DNA of 64,000 nucleotides, taken from Indioceanicola profundi. GTDB lineage: Bacteria; Pseudomonadota; Alphaproteobacteria; Azospirillales; Azospirillaceae. This document shows, one piece after another, positions 8,996-19,051 of this stretch; within the stretch, counting starts at the first letter, position 1; each line of letters begins with the position of its first letter. Under the pieces are notes generated by a model. The model made no database searches. It saw only the letters and a list, made by a program, of their open reading frames with translations, and was not told the origin of the DNA. The translations under genes were made by a program, and so were the position numbers. The stretch lies in NCBI RefSeq assembly GCF_003568845.1, contig NZ_CP030126.1, forward strand, positions 3,207,501 to 3,271,500. The letters run 5' to 3'.

Positions 8996-10252
8996 ATGAA
9001 CACCACCGCCAACTCCGCACCCGACGAGTCAGCCCTGACGGCGGAGGTCGCCATCGTCGGCGGCGGGCTGGCCGGGTTGACGCTGGCCTGCGCGCTGGGC
9101 ACGGCGGGCGTGCCCGTGATCGTCATCGACCGCGACCCGCCCGAGTCGCAGATGGCGGAGGCCTTCGACGGCCGCACCACCGCCATCGCCTATGGCAGCG
9201 CCAGGGTGCTGGACGGGGCCGGCCTCTGGGCCGACTGCGTGGATGAGGCCGGGCCCATCCTGGATATCCGCGTGACCGACCAGAACAGCCCGCTGTTCCT
9301 GCATTACGACCACCGCGACGTCGGCGACGCGCCCTTCGGCTGGATCGTGGAGAACCGCACCATCCGCCGGGCCCTGTTCAAGCGCCTGAAAGAGCTGGCA
9401 GGCACCGTCACCCATCTGGCCCCTGTGGCCGTGACCGCGCTGGACCGGGCGGAGAGCGGCGTCGCCCTGACCCTGGCCGACGGCCGGACGGTGAGGAGCC
9501 GGCTGGTGGTGGGGGCGGACGGGAAGCGGAGCCTGTGCCGCGAGGATGCCGGCATCCGCACCACGGGCTGGTCCTACAACCAGCACGCCATCATCACCAA
9601 TATCGAGCATGAGGAGCCGCATGGCGGCGTGGCGGTGGAGCTGTTCCTGCCCGCCGGCCCCTTCGCCATGCTGCCGCTGACCGGCAACCGCATCAGCATC
9701 GTCTGGACCGAGCGGTCGGAAATGGTGCCCTGGTACATGAAGCAGGACGAAGCCCGCTTCACGGCGGAGCTGCAGCGCCGCGTCGGCGACTGGCTGGGCC
9801 GCATCCGGCCGGTGGGGCCGCGCGCCTGCTATCCGCTGGGGCTGATGCATGCGGAGCGCTACACCGACCGCCGCCTGGCCCTGATCTCCGAAGCCAGCCA
9901 CACCATGCATCCCATCGCCGGCCAGGGGCTGAATGTCGGCATCCGCGACGTGGCCGCACTGGCGGAGGTGGTGGTGGACGCCGTCCGCGTCGGGCTGGAC
10001 CCGGGCGCCGCCGACGTGTTGGACCGGTACCAGCGTTGGCGGCGGGTGGATACCATGACCCTTCTGGCCACCACCGACCTGCTGACCCGGCTGTTCAGCA
10101 ACAATATCGCCCCGCTGGCCATGGCCCGCCGTCTCGGCATGGCCGCCATCGACCGCCTTCCGCCCTTCCGCCCGGTGAAGCGCTTCTTCATGCGCCACGC
10201 CATGGGCGTGGTCGGCGACCTGCCGCGGATGGTGAAGGGGGAGGCGCTGTGA
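8996..10252 (+). CDS. UbiH/UbiF/COQ6-family FAD-dependent monooxygenase
   Basis: Flavin hydroxylase (418 aa) of the family that adds hydroxyl groups to the ubiquinone ring. The N-terminal dinucleotide-binding motif is [17 protein letters not shown], followed by the [15 protein letters not shown] segment typical of UbiH-type enzymes. The second FAD motif, normally GDAAHxxxPxxGQG, reads here [16 protein letters not shown], so both the Gly and the ribityl-binding Asp are replaced (Ser, Glu). The rest of the family signature ([12 protein letters not shown]) is intact. Its stop overlaps the GTG of the tryptophan dioxygenase gene (GTGA), implying coupled translation. Ubiquinone synthesis is the likeliest role. 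Confidence 0.82.
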   Translation: MNTTANSAPDESALTAEVAIVGGGLAGLTLACALGTAGVPVIVIDRDPPESQMAEAFDGRTTAIAYGSARVLDGAGLWADCVDEAGPILDIRVTDQNSPLFLHYDHRDVGDAPFGWIVENRTIRRALFKRLKELAGTVTHLAPVAVTALDRAESGVALTLADGRTVRSRLVVGADGKRSLCREDAGIRTTGWSYNQHAIITNIEHEEPHGGVAVELFLPAGPFAMLPLTGNRISIVWTERSEMVPWYMKQDEARFTAELQRRVGDWLGRIRPVGPRACYPLGLMHAERYTDRRLALISEASHTMHPIAGQGLNVGIRDVAALAEVVVDAVRVGLDPGAADVLDRYQRWRRVDTMTLLATTDLLTRLFSNNIAPLAMARRLGMAAIDRLPPFRPVKRFFMRHAMGVVGDLPRMVKGEAL

Positions 10253-11103
10253 CGGACAGCGACCCCACCGCCCGCCCCCCTGCCGTCGACCTCTCCGCCG
10301 AGGGCGTGCATCAGCGGCCGGACCTGTCCTATGGGGCCTATCTGGGGCTGGACACGCTGCTGGCCAGCCAGCATCCGCGCTCCGGCGAGCATGACGAGCT
10401 GCTGTTCATTATCATCCATCAGGCGTCCGAGCTGTGGATGAAGCTGAGCCTGCATGAGCTGCGGGCAGCGCGGGCGCAGATCCGGACGGGGGAGCTGGGG
10501 CCGGCCTTCAAGATGATCGCCAGGGTGGCGCAGATCCAGCGGCAGATGATCCAGAGCTGGGACGTGCTGTCCACCATGACTCCGGCCGACTACAGCCGCA
10601 TCCGGCCCCATCTGGGCCAGAGCAGCGGCTTCCAGTCCTGGCAGTACCGGCTGCTGGAATTCATCCTGGGCAACAAGAACGCCGGCACCGTCGGCGTGCA
10701 TGGCGGCGACCCGGCCGTGCATGCCGCCTTGCTGGAGGCGCTGGCCGAACCCTCCATCTACGACGAGTCGCTGTGCCTGCTGAAGCGGCGCGGCTTCGAT
10801 CTGCCCGGCCATGTAGTGGAGCGGGACTGGACCCGGCCCTATCGGGCGGACAAGGCGGTGGAGGCCGCCTGGGCGGAGGTCTATCGCGACACCTCCCACC
10901 ATTGGGATCTGTACGAGCTGGCGGAAAAGCTGGTGGATCTGGAATACCGGTTCCAGCAATGGCGCTTCATCCATATGAAGACGGTGGAGCGCATCATCGG
11001 CTACAAGCCCGGCACCGGCGGCACCGGCGGAGTCAGCTATCTGGTGAAGGCGCTGGACCTGTCCTTCTTCCCCGAGCTGCTGAGCCTGCGCACCGCCATC
11101 TAG
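10249..11103 (+). CDS. kynA: Tryptophan 2,3-dioxygenase
   Basis: Heme enzyme (284 aa) that opens the indole ring of tryptophan to N-formylkynurenine, first step of the kynurenine route. Motifs are [53 protein letters not shown] and the C-terminal heme and substrate region [27 protein letters not shown], with the heme-ligand His in FIHMK. The GTG start at 10249 overlaps the upstream stop and is preceded by AAGGGGGAGG. kynB and kynU are not adjacent. A heme oxygenase gene follows 12 bp later and an Lrp-type regulator converges on the group. Confidence 0.95.
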   Translation: MTDSDPTARPPAVDLSAEGVHQRPDLSYGAYLGLDTLLASQHPRSGEHDELLFIIIHQASELWMKLSLHELRAARAQIRTGELGPAFKMIARVAQIQRQMIQSWDVLSTMTPADYSRIRPHLGQSSGFQSWQYRLLEFILGNKNAGTVGVHGGDPAVHAALLEALAEPSIYDESLCLLKRRGFDLPGHVVERDWTRPYRADKAVEAAWAEVYRDTSHHWDLYELAEKLVDLEYRFQQWRFIHMKTVERIIGYKPGTGGTGGVSYLVKALDLSFFPELLSLRTAI

Positions 11104-11115
11104 CCTGGAACCCGT

Positions 11116-11847
11116 ATGACCGACATGGACAAGCTTCCGGCGCTGGACCGGCTGCGCGCGGCCACGCGAGGGCTGCACGACCGGATCGAGGCGACGGGGG
11201 CCGCGGCCCGCATCATGGCCGACGGCGTGCGGGCGGAGCAGTACCGGGACTTCCTGCTGCGCACCCTGGCGGTGGTCGGGCCGGCGGAGAGCTGGCTGGG
11301 GCGGGCCTGCCCGGCGGCCGGCATCGCCAATCCCTGCGGCGGCAATCGCGCCCCGGCCCTGCTGGCCGACATCGAGGCGCTGGGCGGCGGCAGCCCGCGG
11401 GTGGGGGCCGGTGCGGCGGCCGAGGCGGCCATGGCCGGGCTGCATGCGGGCCGCGGGGCCGTGCTGGGCTGCCTTTATGTGCTGGAGGGATCGGCGCTGG
11501 GCGGGGCCATGATCGCCAAGCATCTGCGTCGCCGCTTCGGAGAACAGGCCGACGGCTTCACCCGCTTCCATGGCGGAGAGGGGATGAAGGCCGGGGAGCG
11601 CTGGCGGCATGTCTGCGGCCTGCTGGCCGGGCTGGACGGGAACGAAGCGGCCATTGACGAGGCGGTGCGGGCGGCGGAAGCCCTGTTCGGCTGCTTCCTG
11701 GCGGCCTACGAACCATCGGAGCCGGAGAGGGCGGAGGCCGGCAGCGGCAATTCCGTCGTTTCCTTGACCGCGGAGACGGCGATCATGGAGTTGATCTCCC
11801 GCACGCCGGGCAGCTTGGACAACTTCTCGAAGAAGAGCCGTTCATAG
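11116..11847 (+). CDS. Biliverdin-producing heme oxygenase family protein
   Basis: Predicted to cleave heme to biliverdin, CO and iron. The proximal heme ligand is His21 in RLRAATRGLHDRIE, and the distal helix reads LYVLEGSALGGAMIAKHL with the expected Gly pair. At 243 aa it is about 40 residues longer than usual for this family. The recognisable domain ends near residue 196, and the remaining tail is encoded by the strand opposite the 3' end of the lrp gene, giving 142 bp of antisense overlap. The tail is Ser/Ala/Glu-rich without a motif and looks like read-through into the neighbour. No phytochrome gene, a frequent user of biliverdin, is in the window. Confidence 0.82.
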   Translation: MTDMDKLPALDRLRAATRGLHDRIEATGAAARIMADGVRAEQYRDFLLRTLAVVGPAESWLGRACPAAGIANPCGGNRAPALLADIEALGGGSPRVGAGAAAEAAMAGLHAGRGAVLGCLYVLEGSALGGAMIAKHLRRRFGEQADGFTRFHGGEGMKAGERWRHVCGLLAGLDGNEAAIDEAVRAAEALFGCFLAAYEPSEPERAEAGSGNSVVSLTAETAIMELISRTPGSLDNFSKKSRS

Positions 11848-12203
11848 GCCTCCACATCGGCGGTGACGATCCGCAGCAGGAAATCCACCTGCCCCATCAG
11901 CACGAAGCATTCCTGCACCTCGGGAATGCGGCGGATGGCCTCCCGGAACTCATCCAGCTTGTCGCCGCTGTGCGCCTCCAGCTTCACCTGGGAGAAAATC
12001 AGGGTGTTCAGCCCGATCTTCTTCCGGTCCAGCAGGGCGGCCCGGCGCTTGATGATCCCGTCCTCCTCCAGCCGCTGGATGCGGCGCCAGCAGGGGGATT
12101 GGGACAGGCCCACCCGCTCCCCCACCTCGGCGGCGGTGGCGGCCCCGTCCTTCTGCAGTACATCCAGGATGCGCCAGTCCGTGCGGTCCAGGGGCTTCTG
12201 CAT
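11706..12203 (-). CDS. Lrp/AsnC-family transcriptional regulator
   Basis: 165 aa: an N-terminal winged helix-turn-helix (LDRTDWRILDVLQKDGAATAAEVGERVGLSQSPCWRRIQRLEEDGII) and a C-terminal RAM ligand-binding domain with the family signature VQECFVLMGQVDFLLRIVTADVEAYERLFFEKLSKLPGV. The ATG at 12203 is chosen because GAGGAG lies about eight bases upstream; a GTG at 12218 would contain that site. Facing a tryptophan dioxygenase gene, it may be a KynR-like regulator responding to an amino acid such as kynurenine or tryptophan; that is inference from position. Its 3' end overlaps the heme oxygenase gene on the other strand. Confidence 0.92.
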   Translation of the reverse strand: MQKPLDRTDWRILDVLQKDGAATAAEVGERVGLSQSPCWRRIQRLEEDGIIKRRAALLDRKKIGLNTLIFSQVKLEAHSGDKLDEFREAIRRIPEVQECFVLMGQVDFLLRIVTADVEAYERLFFEKLSKLPGVREINSMIAVSAVKETTELPLPASALSGSDGS

Positions 12204-12354
12204 GGTGCTTCTCCTCACGCCTGATGCGGCGCATCATTCATGCGTAGTTTCCTCCAGGTCGGCGATCTTCGCAAAGTAATTCCCCAAGCTCCCGGCTAGA
12301 GTTCCCGCATCCCGCCCGCATTGCCGGGCAGGGACCGCATCAAGGAGGAAGCCG

Positions 12355-12678
12355 ATGACCGCCGACCGCCATCATCCAAGCCTGACCGTCTACACCGACG
12401 AGTCCACGGGCATCCGGATTGCGCTGGCCTGCGGCCGGCCCCTGTCCCGCCACACGCAGGTTCCGTGGCGGCGGTTGCCCACCGGGGATTTGAACCTGGC
12501 GGTGGATCTGGCGCTGGAAACGGCGCGGGTGCGCCCGGCTTTCGCCCTGGTGCTGCCCGGCGTGGATGGGGATGAGGCGGGAGCCCTGGCGCGCTGTCTG
12601 CGCCGGGCCGAGCTTGAGGGCTTCACCGTCGGCCGGGAGGAGGCCGATCCGGCCGCCCGTCACGCCGCAGCAGCTTGA
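12355..12678 (+). CDS. Small hypothetical protein
   Basis: 107 aa with a very good ribosome site (AAGGAGGAAGCCG before ATG), which makes it a convincing gene although I recognise no domain. It lacks a signal peptide or membrane segment. Residues 45-65 (LNLAVDLALETARVRPAFALVLP) could form a helix and strand, and the end is Ala-rich. The following small ACT-like gene starts 11 bp after its stop, so the two probably form an operon divergent from lrp. Confidence 0.65.
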   Translation: MTADRHHPSLTVYTDESTGIRIALACGRPLSRHTQVPWRRLPTGDLNLAVDLALETARVRPAFALVLPGVDGDEAGALARCLRRAELEGFTVGREEADPAARHAAAA

Positions 12679-12689
12679 GGATCGACCGG

Positions 12690-13025
12690 ATGCCCGCCCC
12701 CGTTCTCGCCCCGCCCGCCGCCGAAATCCGGCCCACCGATCCGGACCGGACCGCCTGCTTCGCCCTGCGCATGGACCCGGACCCCTCGGCGCTCGCCCGT
12801 GCGCTGGAGCCCTTCGCCAAGCGCGGCCTCGTTCCCAGCTCCGTCCAGGCCCGGCTTCTGGAGGCGGAGGAGGAACTCTGCATCGATGTGCGGGTCCGCG
12901 GCCTGACGCGGCAGGAAAGCGACTATATCGCCCGCACCCTGTCCACCATTCCGCTGATGCGGCAGGTGCTGACCAGCGAGCGCCGGGCCGCCCCGAACCG
13001 GGCGGCGGAGGAGCTGGCCGCCTGA
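12690..13025 (+). CDS. Small ACT-domain-like protein
   Basis: 111 aa from ATG 12690; a TTG at 12675 would add five residues. The middle (ACFALRMDPDPSALARALEPFAKRGLVP, then LCIDVRVRGLTRQESDYIARTLSTIPLMRQVL) has the beta-alpha-beta-beta-alpha-beta rhythm of a single ACT domain, as in IlvM/IlvH-like small subunits. A role as amino-acid sensor or regulatory subunit is plausible but no catalytic partner is adjacent. It is followed 28 bp later by a strong terminator hairpin. Confidence 0.62.
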   Translation: MPAPVLAPPAAEIRPTDPDRTACFALRMDPDPSALARALEPFAKRGLVPSSVQARLLEAEEELCIDVRVRGLTRQESDYIARTLSTIPLMRQVLTSERRAAPNRAAEELAA

Positions 13026-13053
13026 GCGCCACTCTTCGCGACGGCCCAAAACA

Positions 13054-13086
13054 AAGCCCCTCTCCCGGCCTGCGGGAGAGGGGCTT
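13054..13086. terminator. Bidirectional terminator hairpin
   Basis: Perfect 14-bp arms beginning AAGCCCCTCTCCCG, with a 5-base loop GCCTG. The minus-strand reading ends in a short T tract (CTTTGTTTTGG), so it can terminate the acyl-CoA ligase transcript; on the plus strand it ends the small ACT-protein operon. Confidence 0.8.
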
Positions 13087-13100
13087 CGGCTGTCCGTCCG

Positions 13101-14753
13101 TTACTCTGCTGCCTGGATGCCGGGCAGCGGGTGGTTGGCGAAGCGGCGGCGCAGCTCCACCTTCAGCAGCTTGCCGGTGGCGCTGTGCGGCAGATCGTCG
13201 ACGAAGACGATGTCGTCGGGTAGCCACCATTTGGCGACATGCCGCTCCAGATAGGCCATCAGCTCCGCCTTGCCGATGCTGGCTCCAGTGCGCGGCACCA
13301 CGACCAGCAGGGGGCGCTCCTGCCATTTCGGGTGCGGCACGCCGATCACAGCGGCCTCCTGCACGCCCTCGAAGCCCATTGCGGCGTTCTCCAGGTCGAT
13401 GGAGCTGATCCACTCGCCGCCCGACTTGATGACGTCCTTGGCACGATCCACGATGGCCATGGCCCCGGTCTCGTCGATGGTGGCGACGTCGCCGGTCCTG
13501 AACCAGCCATCCTCGGTGAAGGCGCCCCGGTTCGCCGCCTCGTCATTGTAATAGCCGCTGGTGATCCAGGGGCCGCGCACCACCAGCTCGCCATAGCTTT
13601 CGCCGTCGCGGGGCTGCTCGCTGCCATCGGGGCCGATGATCTTCATCTCCACCCCGAACAGGGCGCGGCCGGCCTTCAGCTTGGCCTCGTGCTGCTCGGC
13701 GACGGGCAGCTTCTGCTGCTCCGGGTTCAGGGCGCCGATGGTGCCCACCGGGCTCATCTCCGTCATGCCCCAGCCCTGCATGCAGGTGACCCCATGGGTC
13801 AGCTCGAACTCCTCCAGCATCGCCTTGGGCATGGCGGAGCCGCCGACCGTGACCGATTTCAGCGTGCTGAACTTCGCCCCGCTCTGGCGCATATGGGCCA
13901 GCAGCCCCAGCCACACCGTGGGCACGCCGGAGGAGACGGTGACCTGCTCCTCCTCCATCAGCTCATAGACCGATTTTCCATCCAGCTTCGGGCCGGGGAA
14001 GACCAGCTTGGCCCCGGCGATGGCAGCGGCATAGGGGTAGCCCCAGGCATTGGCATGGAACAAGGGCACCACCACCAGGGCGGCATCGCTGGTGGTGACC
14101 GAAATGCCGGGCGCGGTCAGGAAGCCGTAGGCGTGCAGCACGGCGGAGCGGTGGCTGTACAGCACGCCCTTGGGGTTGCCGGTAGTGCCGGAGGTATAGC
14201 AGAGGCCGCAGGCGGTATTCTCGTCGAACTCGGGAAACTCGAACCCCTCCGCCGCCTCCGCCATCAGCGTTTCGTAGCACAGCAGGTTGGGCAGGCCGGT
14301 CTGCTTCGGCATGAAGTCGGGGGAGGTCATCACGACGACGCCCTTCACCCCGTTCAGGTTCGGCCAGAGCTTCTCGATCAGCGGCACGAACATGGGGTCG
14401 ACGAACAGATATTCGTCCTGGGCGTGGTTGATGATGTAGATGAGCTGTTCCGGGAACAGGCGCGGGTTGACGGTGTGGCAGACGGCGGCGATGGCCGGTA
14501 CCGCGTAATACAGCTCGAAATGCCGGAAATCGTTCCAGGCCAGCGTGCCGACGCGGCTGCCCGCCTTGATGCCCAGTCGGGTCAGGACATTCGCCAGCTG
14601 CTGCACCCGGTCCCAGGCATCGCGGTAGGTGTAGCTGTGCTTCGGCTCCTGCCCGAAGCGCGACGTCACGGCGGTGCTGCCATGGTACAGGGCGGCATGG
14701 CGGAGGATCGACGTGGTCAGCAGGGGTCGATCCATCATCTGTCCGCGCAGCAT
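13101..14753 (-). CDS. Fatty-acyl/3-methylthiopropionyl-CoA ligase-like AMP-binding enzyme
   Basis: 550-aa adenylate-forming enzyme that activates a carboxylic acid with ATP and CoA. The P-loop-like motif is [20 protein letters not shown]. Further core motifs are GWGMTEMSP, the hinge region [22 protein letters not shown] and the catalytic-lysine tail [11 protein letters not shown]. The N-terminal [20 protein letters not shown] is close to DmdB-type and medium/long-chain ligases in alphaproteobacteria. Substrate chain length cannot be read from sequence. The ATG at 14753 has GGGAGGA seven bases upstream. It stands alone, with no beta-oxidation genes next to it. Confidence 0.88.
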   Translation of the reverse strand: MLRGQMMDRPLLTTSILRHAALYHGSTAVTSRFGQEPKHSYTYRDAWDRVQQLANVLTRLGIKAGSRVGTLAWNDFRHFELYYAVPAIAAVCHTVNPRLFPEQLIYIINHAQDEYLFVDPMFVPLIEKLWPNLNGVKGVVVMTSPDFMPKQTGLPNLLCYETLMAEAAEGFEFPEFDENTACGLCYTSGTTGNPKGVLYSHRSAVLHAYGFLTAPGISVTTSDAALVVVPLFHANAWGYPYAAAIAGAKLVFPGPKLDGKSVYELMEEEQVTVSSGVPTVWLGLLAHMRQSGAKFSTLKSVTVGGSAMPKAMLEEFELTHGVTCMQGWGMTEMSPVGTIGALNPEQQKLPVAEQHEAKLKAGRALFGVEMKIIGPDGSEQPRDGESYGELVVRGPWITSGYYNDEAANRGAFTEDGWFRTGDVATIDETGAMAIVDRAKDVIKSGGEWISSIDLENAAMGFEGVQEAAVIGVPHPKWQERPLLVVVPRTGASIGKAELMAYLERHVAKWWLPDDIVFVDDLPHSATGKLLKVELRRRFANHPLPGIQAAE

Positions 14754-14845
14754 GAACTATCCTCCCGGTTCGTATTTTGTCGTTGCCTCTATTACTGAGG
14801 CTTCCGCGAGGAAATTTCCAGCCCCTATCCGACCATACCGTTGGT

Positions 14846-15073
14846 TCAAAAGACCAGCAGCGCCAAGCCTGCGAGCGTAGCCACCGCTACCAATGCAAGC
14901 ACCCGGAAAGCGGCACGCACAGCCCCCGGCCGGCCCCGCGGCATGCTGCTCCCGCTGGACAGGTCCGGCGTCCCCGCAAGGCCCTTGGTGGCACCGGCCA
15001 CGGCCGGCTTCACCCGCGCCCCCGGCCGGCGTCCCGGCGGGCCTGCCCGTCTCCATAAAGGCTTGTCTGCCAT
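14846..15073 (-). CDS. Small predicted C-terminally anchored membrane protein
   Basis: 75 aa. The first 50 residues are basic and rich in Pro, Gly and Arg; the last 20 (about 55-75) are one hydrophobic helix ending LALLVF at the very C terminus. AAGGGG lies seven bases before the ATG. No family is recognised. The tail-anchored layout and ribosome site favour a real gene in an otherwise empty 470-bp gap, but there is no independent support. Confidence 0.45.
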   Translation of the reverse strand: MADKPLWRRAGPPGRRPGARVKPAVAGATKGLAGTPDLSSGSSMPRGRPGAVRAAFRVLALVAVATLAGLALLVF

Positions 15074-15160
15074 AGGCTTGCCCCTTCGCTGATGTGCGTG
15101 GCGACAACAGCGGAAAGGGCCTGTCGTCGCAGGCGCCGACCCGAGCAGTGCAAACGGAAA

Positions 15161-15190
15161 CCGGGCCGGCGGGTTGCCCCGCCGGCCCGG
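15161..15190 (-). terminator. Rho-independent terminator of pckA
   Basis: Perfect 13-bp arms (CCGGGCCGGCGGG) with a 4-base loop, located 38 bp past the pckA stop. Read on the minus strand, the stem is followed by TTTCCGTTTGC. Confidence 0.82.
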
Positions 15191-15227
15191 CTCATCTCCA
15201 CCCTAAACTCAGGCCTTTTCGGCCTCT

Positions 15228-16835
<1,608 letters not shown>

Positions 16836-17258
16836 GTTTGCGTTCTCCCAAATGATCCGTTTATCGCACGGACGGGCCTGATTCGTGTAGTGCCCGCACC
16901 AGCGTTACCTCGGTCGGCACCTGCTCCCGACCGTTATGATTCCTGCCGTCCCGCAGGATTCCTCAAGTTCAGAACCGTTTCCGCAAGGCGCGATTATGCG
17001 CCATGCCCACGGTTCTGTGTAGCGGCATCCGTACACTTACCGTTCTCTTTCGAGCGCTGCAATCGCCCGGAACGCGAGGAGCCATGCATCGGAAGAGGTT
17101 CTGCATACCCCGAAAGCGCAGGGTGTACGGGCGTAGCCTGGAAGCCGAATGGCATCGCCAAATCCGGCATCAGGCACCCGCGCGCTCCGCGTCCAGCAGG
17201 AACGCACAAAGCGCCGTGCCCGCCCCCTGCCGCTCCGCGGTGCGTTGCCGCAGTCGGG
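16836..17258. other. Intergenic region upstream of pckA
   Basis: 423 bases with no supported gene. It must hold the pckA promoter (leftward) and the 3' end of the hugZ-like transcript. Two modest dyads are visible: CGGTCGG...CCGACCG at 16911-16933 and GGCGC-GATTAT-GCGCC at 16987-17002. Either could be an operator or weak terminator; nothing in the sequence decides which. Confidence 0.35.
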
Positions 17259-18011
17259 TCAGCCGCCCGCCCGCGCCTTCCGGACCAGCCGGACCAGCTC
17301 CACCCGCGCCGCTTCCGCACTATCCACCGACGTACCGAATTCCAGGCGTGCCGTCCGGGTTGCGCAGCGCAGGTCGCAGCCGTCGGGATCGATGCCGGTC
17401 ATGCGCCATTCCCCGTCCGGCCGGCCCAGCAGCACGGTGGCGTAGAGCCGGACAGCGTCCGCATGGTCAGCATTCATGTGCCCCACGACGTCCTGTTCCC
17501 GCGCGGTCAGGGCTTCCCAGGCCGCGGGCGGGGGTAGAAGTTCCTCCGCCCCGATCCAGCGGATTTTCCCGAAGCCGGCCACCAGATGCGCCCGCTCCAC
17601 CCGCATGCGCCACAGGCGGAAATCGCCGAAACCGGCATACAGCTCCGCCGACGGGTGCCGGGCCAGATAGCGGGCGCGGTGGCGCGGCTCCTCCGTCGGT
17701 TCCAGCCGTCCCAGCAGCGACACGCGCGGGCCGGTCAGCGGCTCCTCCAGCCCGGCCGTGCCGTCGAACAGCAGCCCGGCCCGGCTGTCCGCCGCCAGGT
17801 TCCGCGTATGGTCGGCCAGGCCGGAGATCAGGAGGAGGGGGGAGCCGTCCAGATCGAAGGCGGTCAGCACCAGGGACGGGTAGGGCCAGCCATCGGCATC
17901 CCGCTGGGCCGTCGCCATGGCGGCCTGTCCCTGGGCGCGCATCACGGCGCGGGCGGATGTGGGATATTCGCCTGTCCAGGCCGGCATCTCCGGCTGCTGC
18001 TGATCCGTCAT
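17259..18011 (-). CDS. HugZ-like heme utilisation / FMN-binding split-barrel protein
   Basis: 250 aa with an N-terminal pyridoxamine-phosphate-oxidase-like split barrel (ARAVMRAQGQAAMATAQRDADGWPYPSLVLTAFDLDGSPLLLIS...) and a C-terminal DUF2470-type domain (VVGHMNADHADAVRLYATVLLG...GIDPDGCDLRC). This arrangement is that of HugZ-like proteins, some of which bind and degrade heme. No heme uptake genes are adjacent, so oxygenase activity is uncertain. The start at 18011 follows AAGGA. It lies between pckA and chvI and is divergent from chvI. Confidence 0.82.
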   Translation of the reverse strand: MTDQQQPEMPAWTGEYPTSARAVMRAQGQAAMATAQRDADGWPYPSLVLTAFDLDGSPLLLISGLADHTRNLAADSRAGLLFDGTAGLEEPLTGPRVSLLGRLEPTEEPRHRARYLARHPSAELYAGFGDFRLWRMRVERAHLVAGFGKIRWIGAEELLPPPAAWEALTAREQDVVGHMNADHADAVRLYATVLLGRPDGEWRMTGIDPDGCDLRCATRTARLEFGTSVDSAEAARVELVRLVRKARAGG

Positions 18012-18198
18012 GCTGGAACATCCTTGGCCGGCGGGTTGGGACGGCCACGCCGGCATATGGCAAAAATGGGGTAAACGGTCCCGAAGCGGCCCAAAGGATG
18101 ACATATTGCAGGCGGAGCTTTCCCCTGGCAAAGGGGGGTGGCCGCGGTGAGAATGGCAAGGCTACCCGCACCGGCCGGCAAAGGTTGGAGAAGCAAAC

Positions 18199-18897
18199 GT
18201 GCCCCAGACGATCGCCCTGGTCGATGACGACCGCAACATCCTGACCTCCGTCTCCATCGCGCTGGAGTCGGAAGGCTACGAGGTCCGGACCTATTCCGAC
18301 GGGGACGAGGCCCTGCGCGGCCTGACCTCGCGGCCGGTGGACCTGGCTGTGCTGGACATCAAGATGCCCCGCATGGACGGGATGGAGCTGTTGCAGCGCC
18401 TGCGCCAGACCTCCGCCGTGCCGGTCATCTTCCTGACCAGCAAGGATGACGAGATCGACGAGCTCCAGGGCCTGCGCATGGGGGCCGACGACTACATCAA
18501 GAAGCCCTTCAGCCAGCGCCTGCTGATCGAGCGGATCAAGACCCTGCTGCGGCGGGGCGAGCTGGCCACGGGCAAGACCGCGCCCGATCCGAACCAGACC
18601 ATGGTGCGCGGCGAGCTGGTGCTGGACGGCGCCCGCCACATGTGCACCTGGAAGGGGCAGCAGATCGACCTGACGGTGACGGAATTCCTGCTGGTGAAGG
18701 CGCTGGCGCAGCGGCCCGGCCATGTGAAGAACCGCGACCAGCTCATGGATGCCGCCTATGGCGAGCACATCTATGTGGACGACCGCACCATCGACAGCCA
18801 CATCAAGCGGCTGCGCAAGAAGTTCAAGGCCGTGGACGACGACTTCCAGCAGATCGAAACGCTGTACGGCGTCGGCTACCGGTACAAGGACAGTTGA
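18199..18897 (+). CDS. chvI: ChvI-family response regulator
   Basis: 232-aa OmpR-type regulator. The receiver domain has the acidic pocket DDD at 9-11, phospho-acceptor Asp53 ([13 protein letters not shown]) and Lys102-103 in [10 protein letters not shown]. The winged-helix domain follows from about 130 to 230 and ends [17 protein letters not shown]...GVGYRYKDS. The GTG start at 18199 has GGAG about nine bases upstream. With the kinase gene 155 bp downstream it forms an envelope/acid stress two-component system; in rhizobia ChvI controls exopolysaccharide and cell-surface genes. A palindromic repeat lies in the gap before the kinase. Confidence 0.92.
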   Translation: MPQTIALVDDDRNILTSVSIALESEGYEVRTYSDGDEALRGLTSRPVDLAVLDIKMPRMDGMELLQRLRQTSAVPVIFLTSKDDEIDELQGLRMGADDYIKKPFSQRLLIERIKTLLRRGELATGKTAPDPNQTMVRGELVLDGARHMCTWKGQQIDLTVTEFLLVKALAQRPGHVKNRDQLMDAAYGEHIYVDDRTIDSHIKRLRKKFKAVDDDFQQIETLYGVGYRYKDS

Positions 18898-18935
18898 TCG
18901 TCACCATCGGGACATTGCCAGTGCGTTGTATTTCC

Positions 18936-19016
18936 GTCATCCCGGCGCAAGCCGGGACCCAGGGGCGGCAGGCACCGTCCCCGGGACTCCTGGGTCCCGG
19001 CTTTCGTCGGGATGAC
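18936..19016. repeat. Dispersed palindromic repeat, family 1, copy 2
   Basis: 81-bp near-palindrome with ends GTCATCCCGGC and GTCGGGATGAC and a central CCTGGGTCCCGGCTTTCG, matching the copy at 5745-5823. It is placed between the response regulator and its kinase, so a co-transcript would fold it into a long stem that might lower kinase expression relative to the regulator. Confidence 0.8.
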
Positions 19017-19051
19017 GGGCGGGATGCTGGTCTGCCTGTTCTGGTGATGAG

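Noticed and set aside
9029-11610. Long minus-strand frames opposite ubiH, kynA and the heme oxygenase gene
   Set aside because: No conserved motifs and low-complexity His/Gln/Gly content typical of antisense frames.
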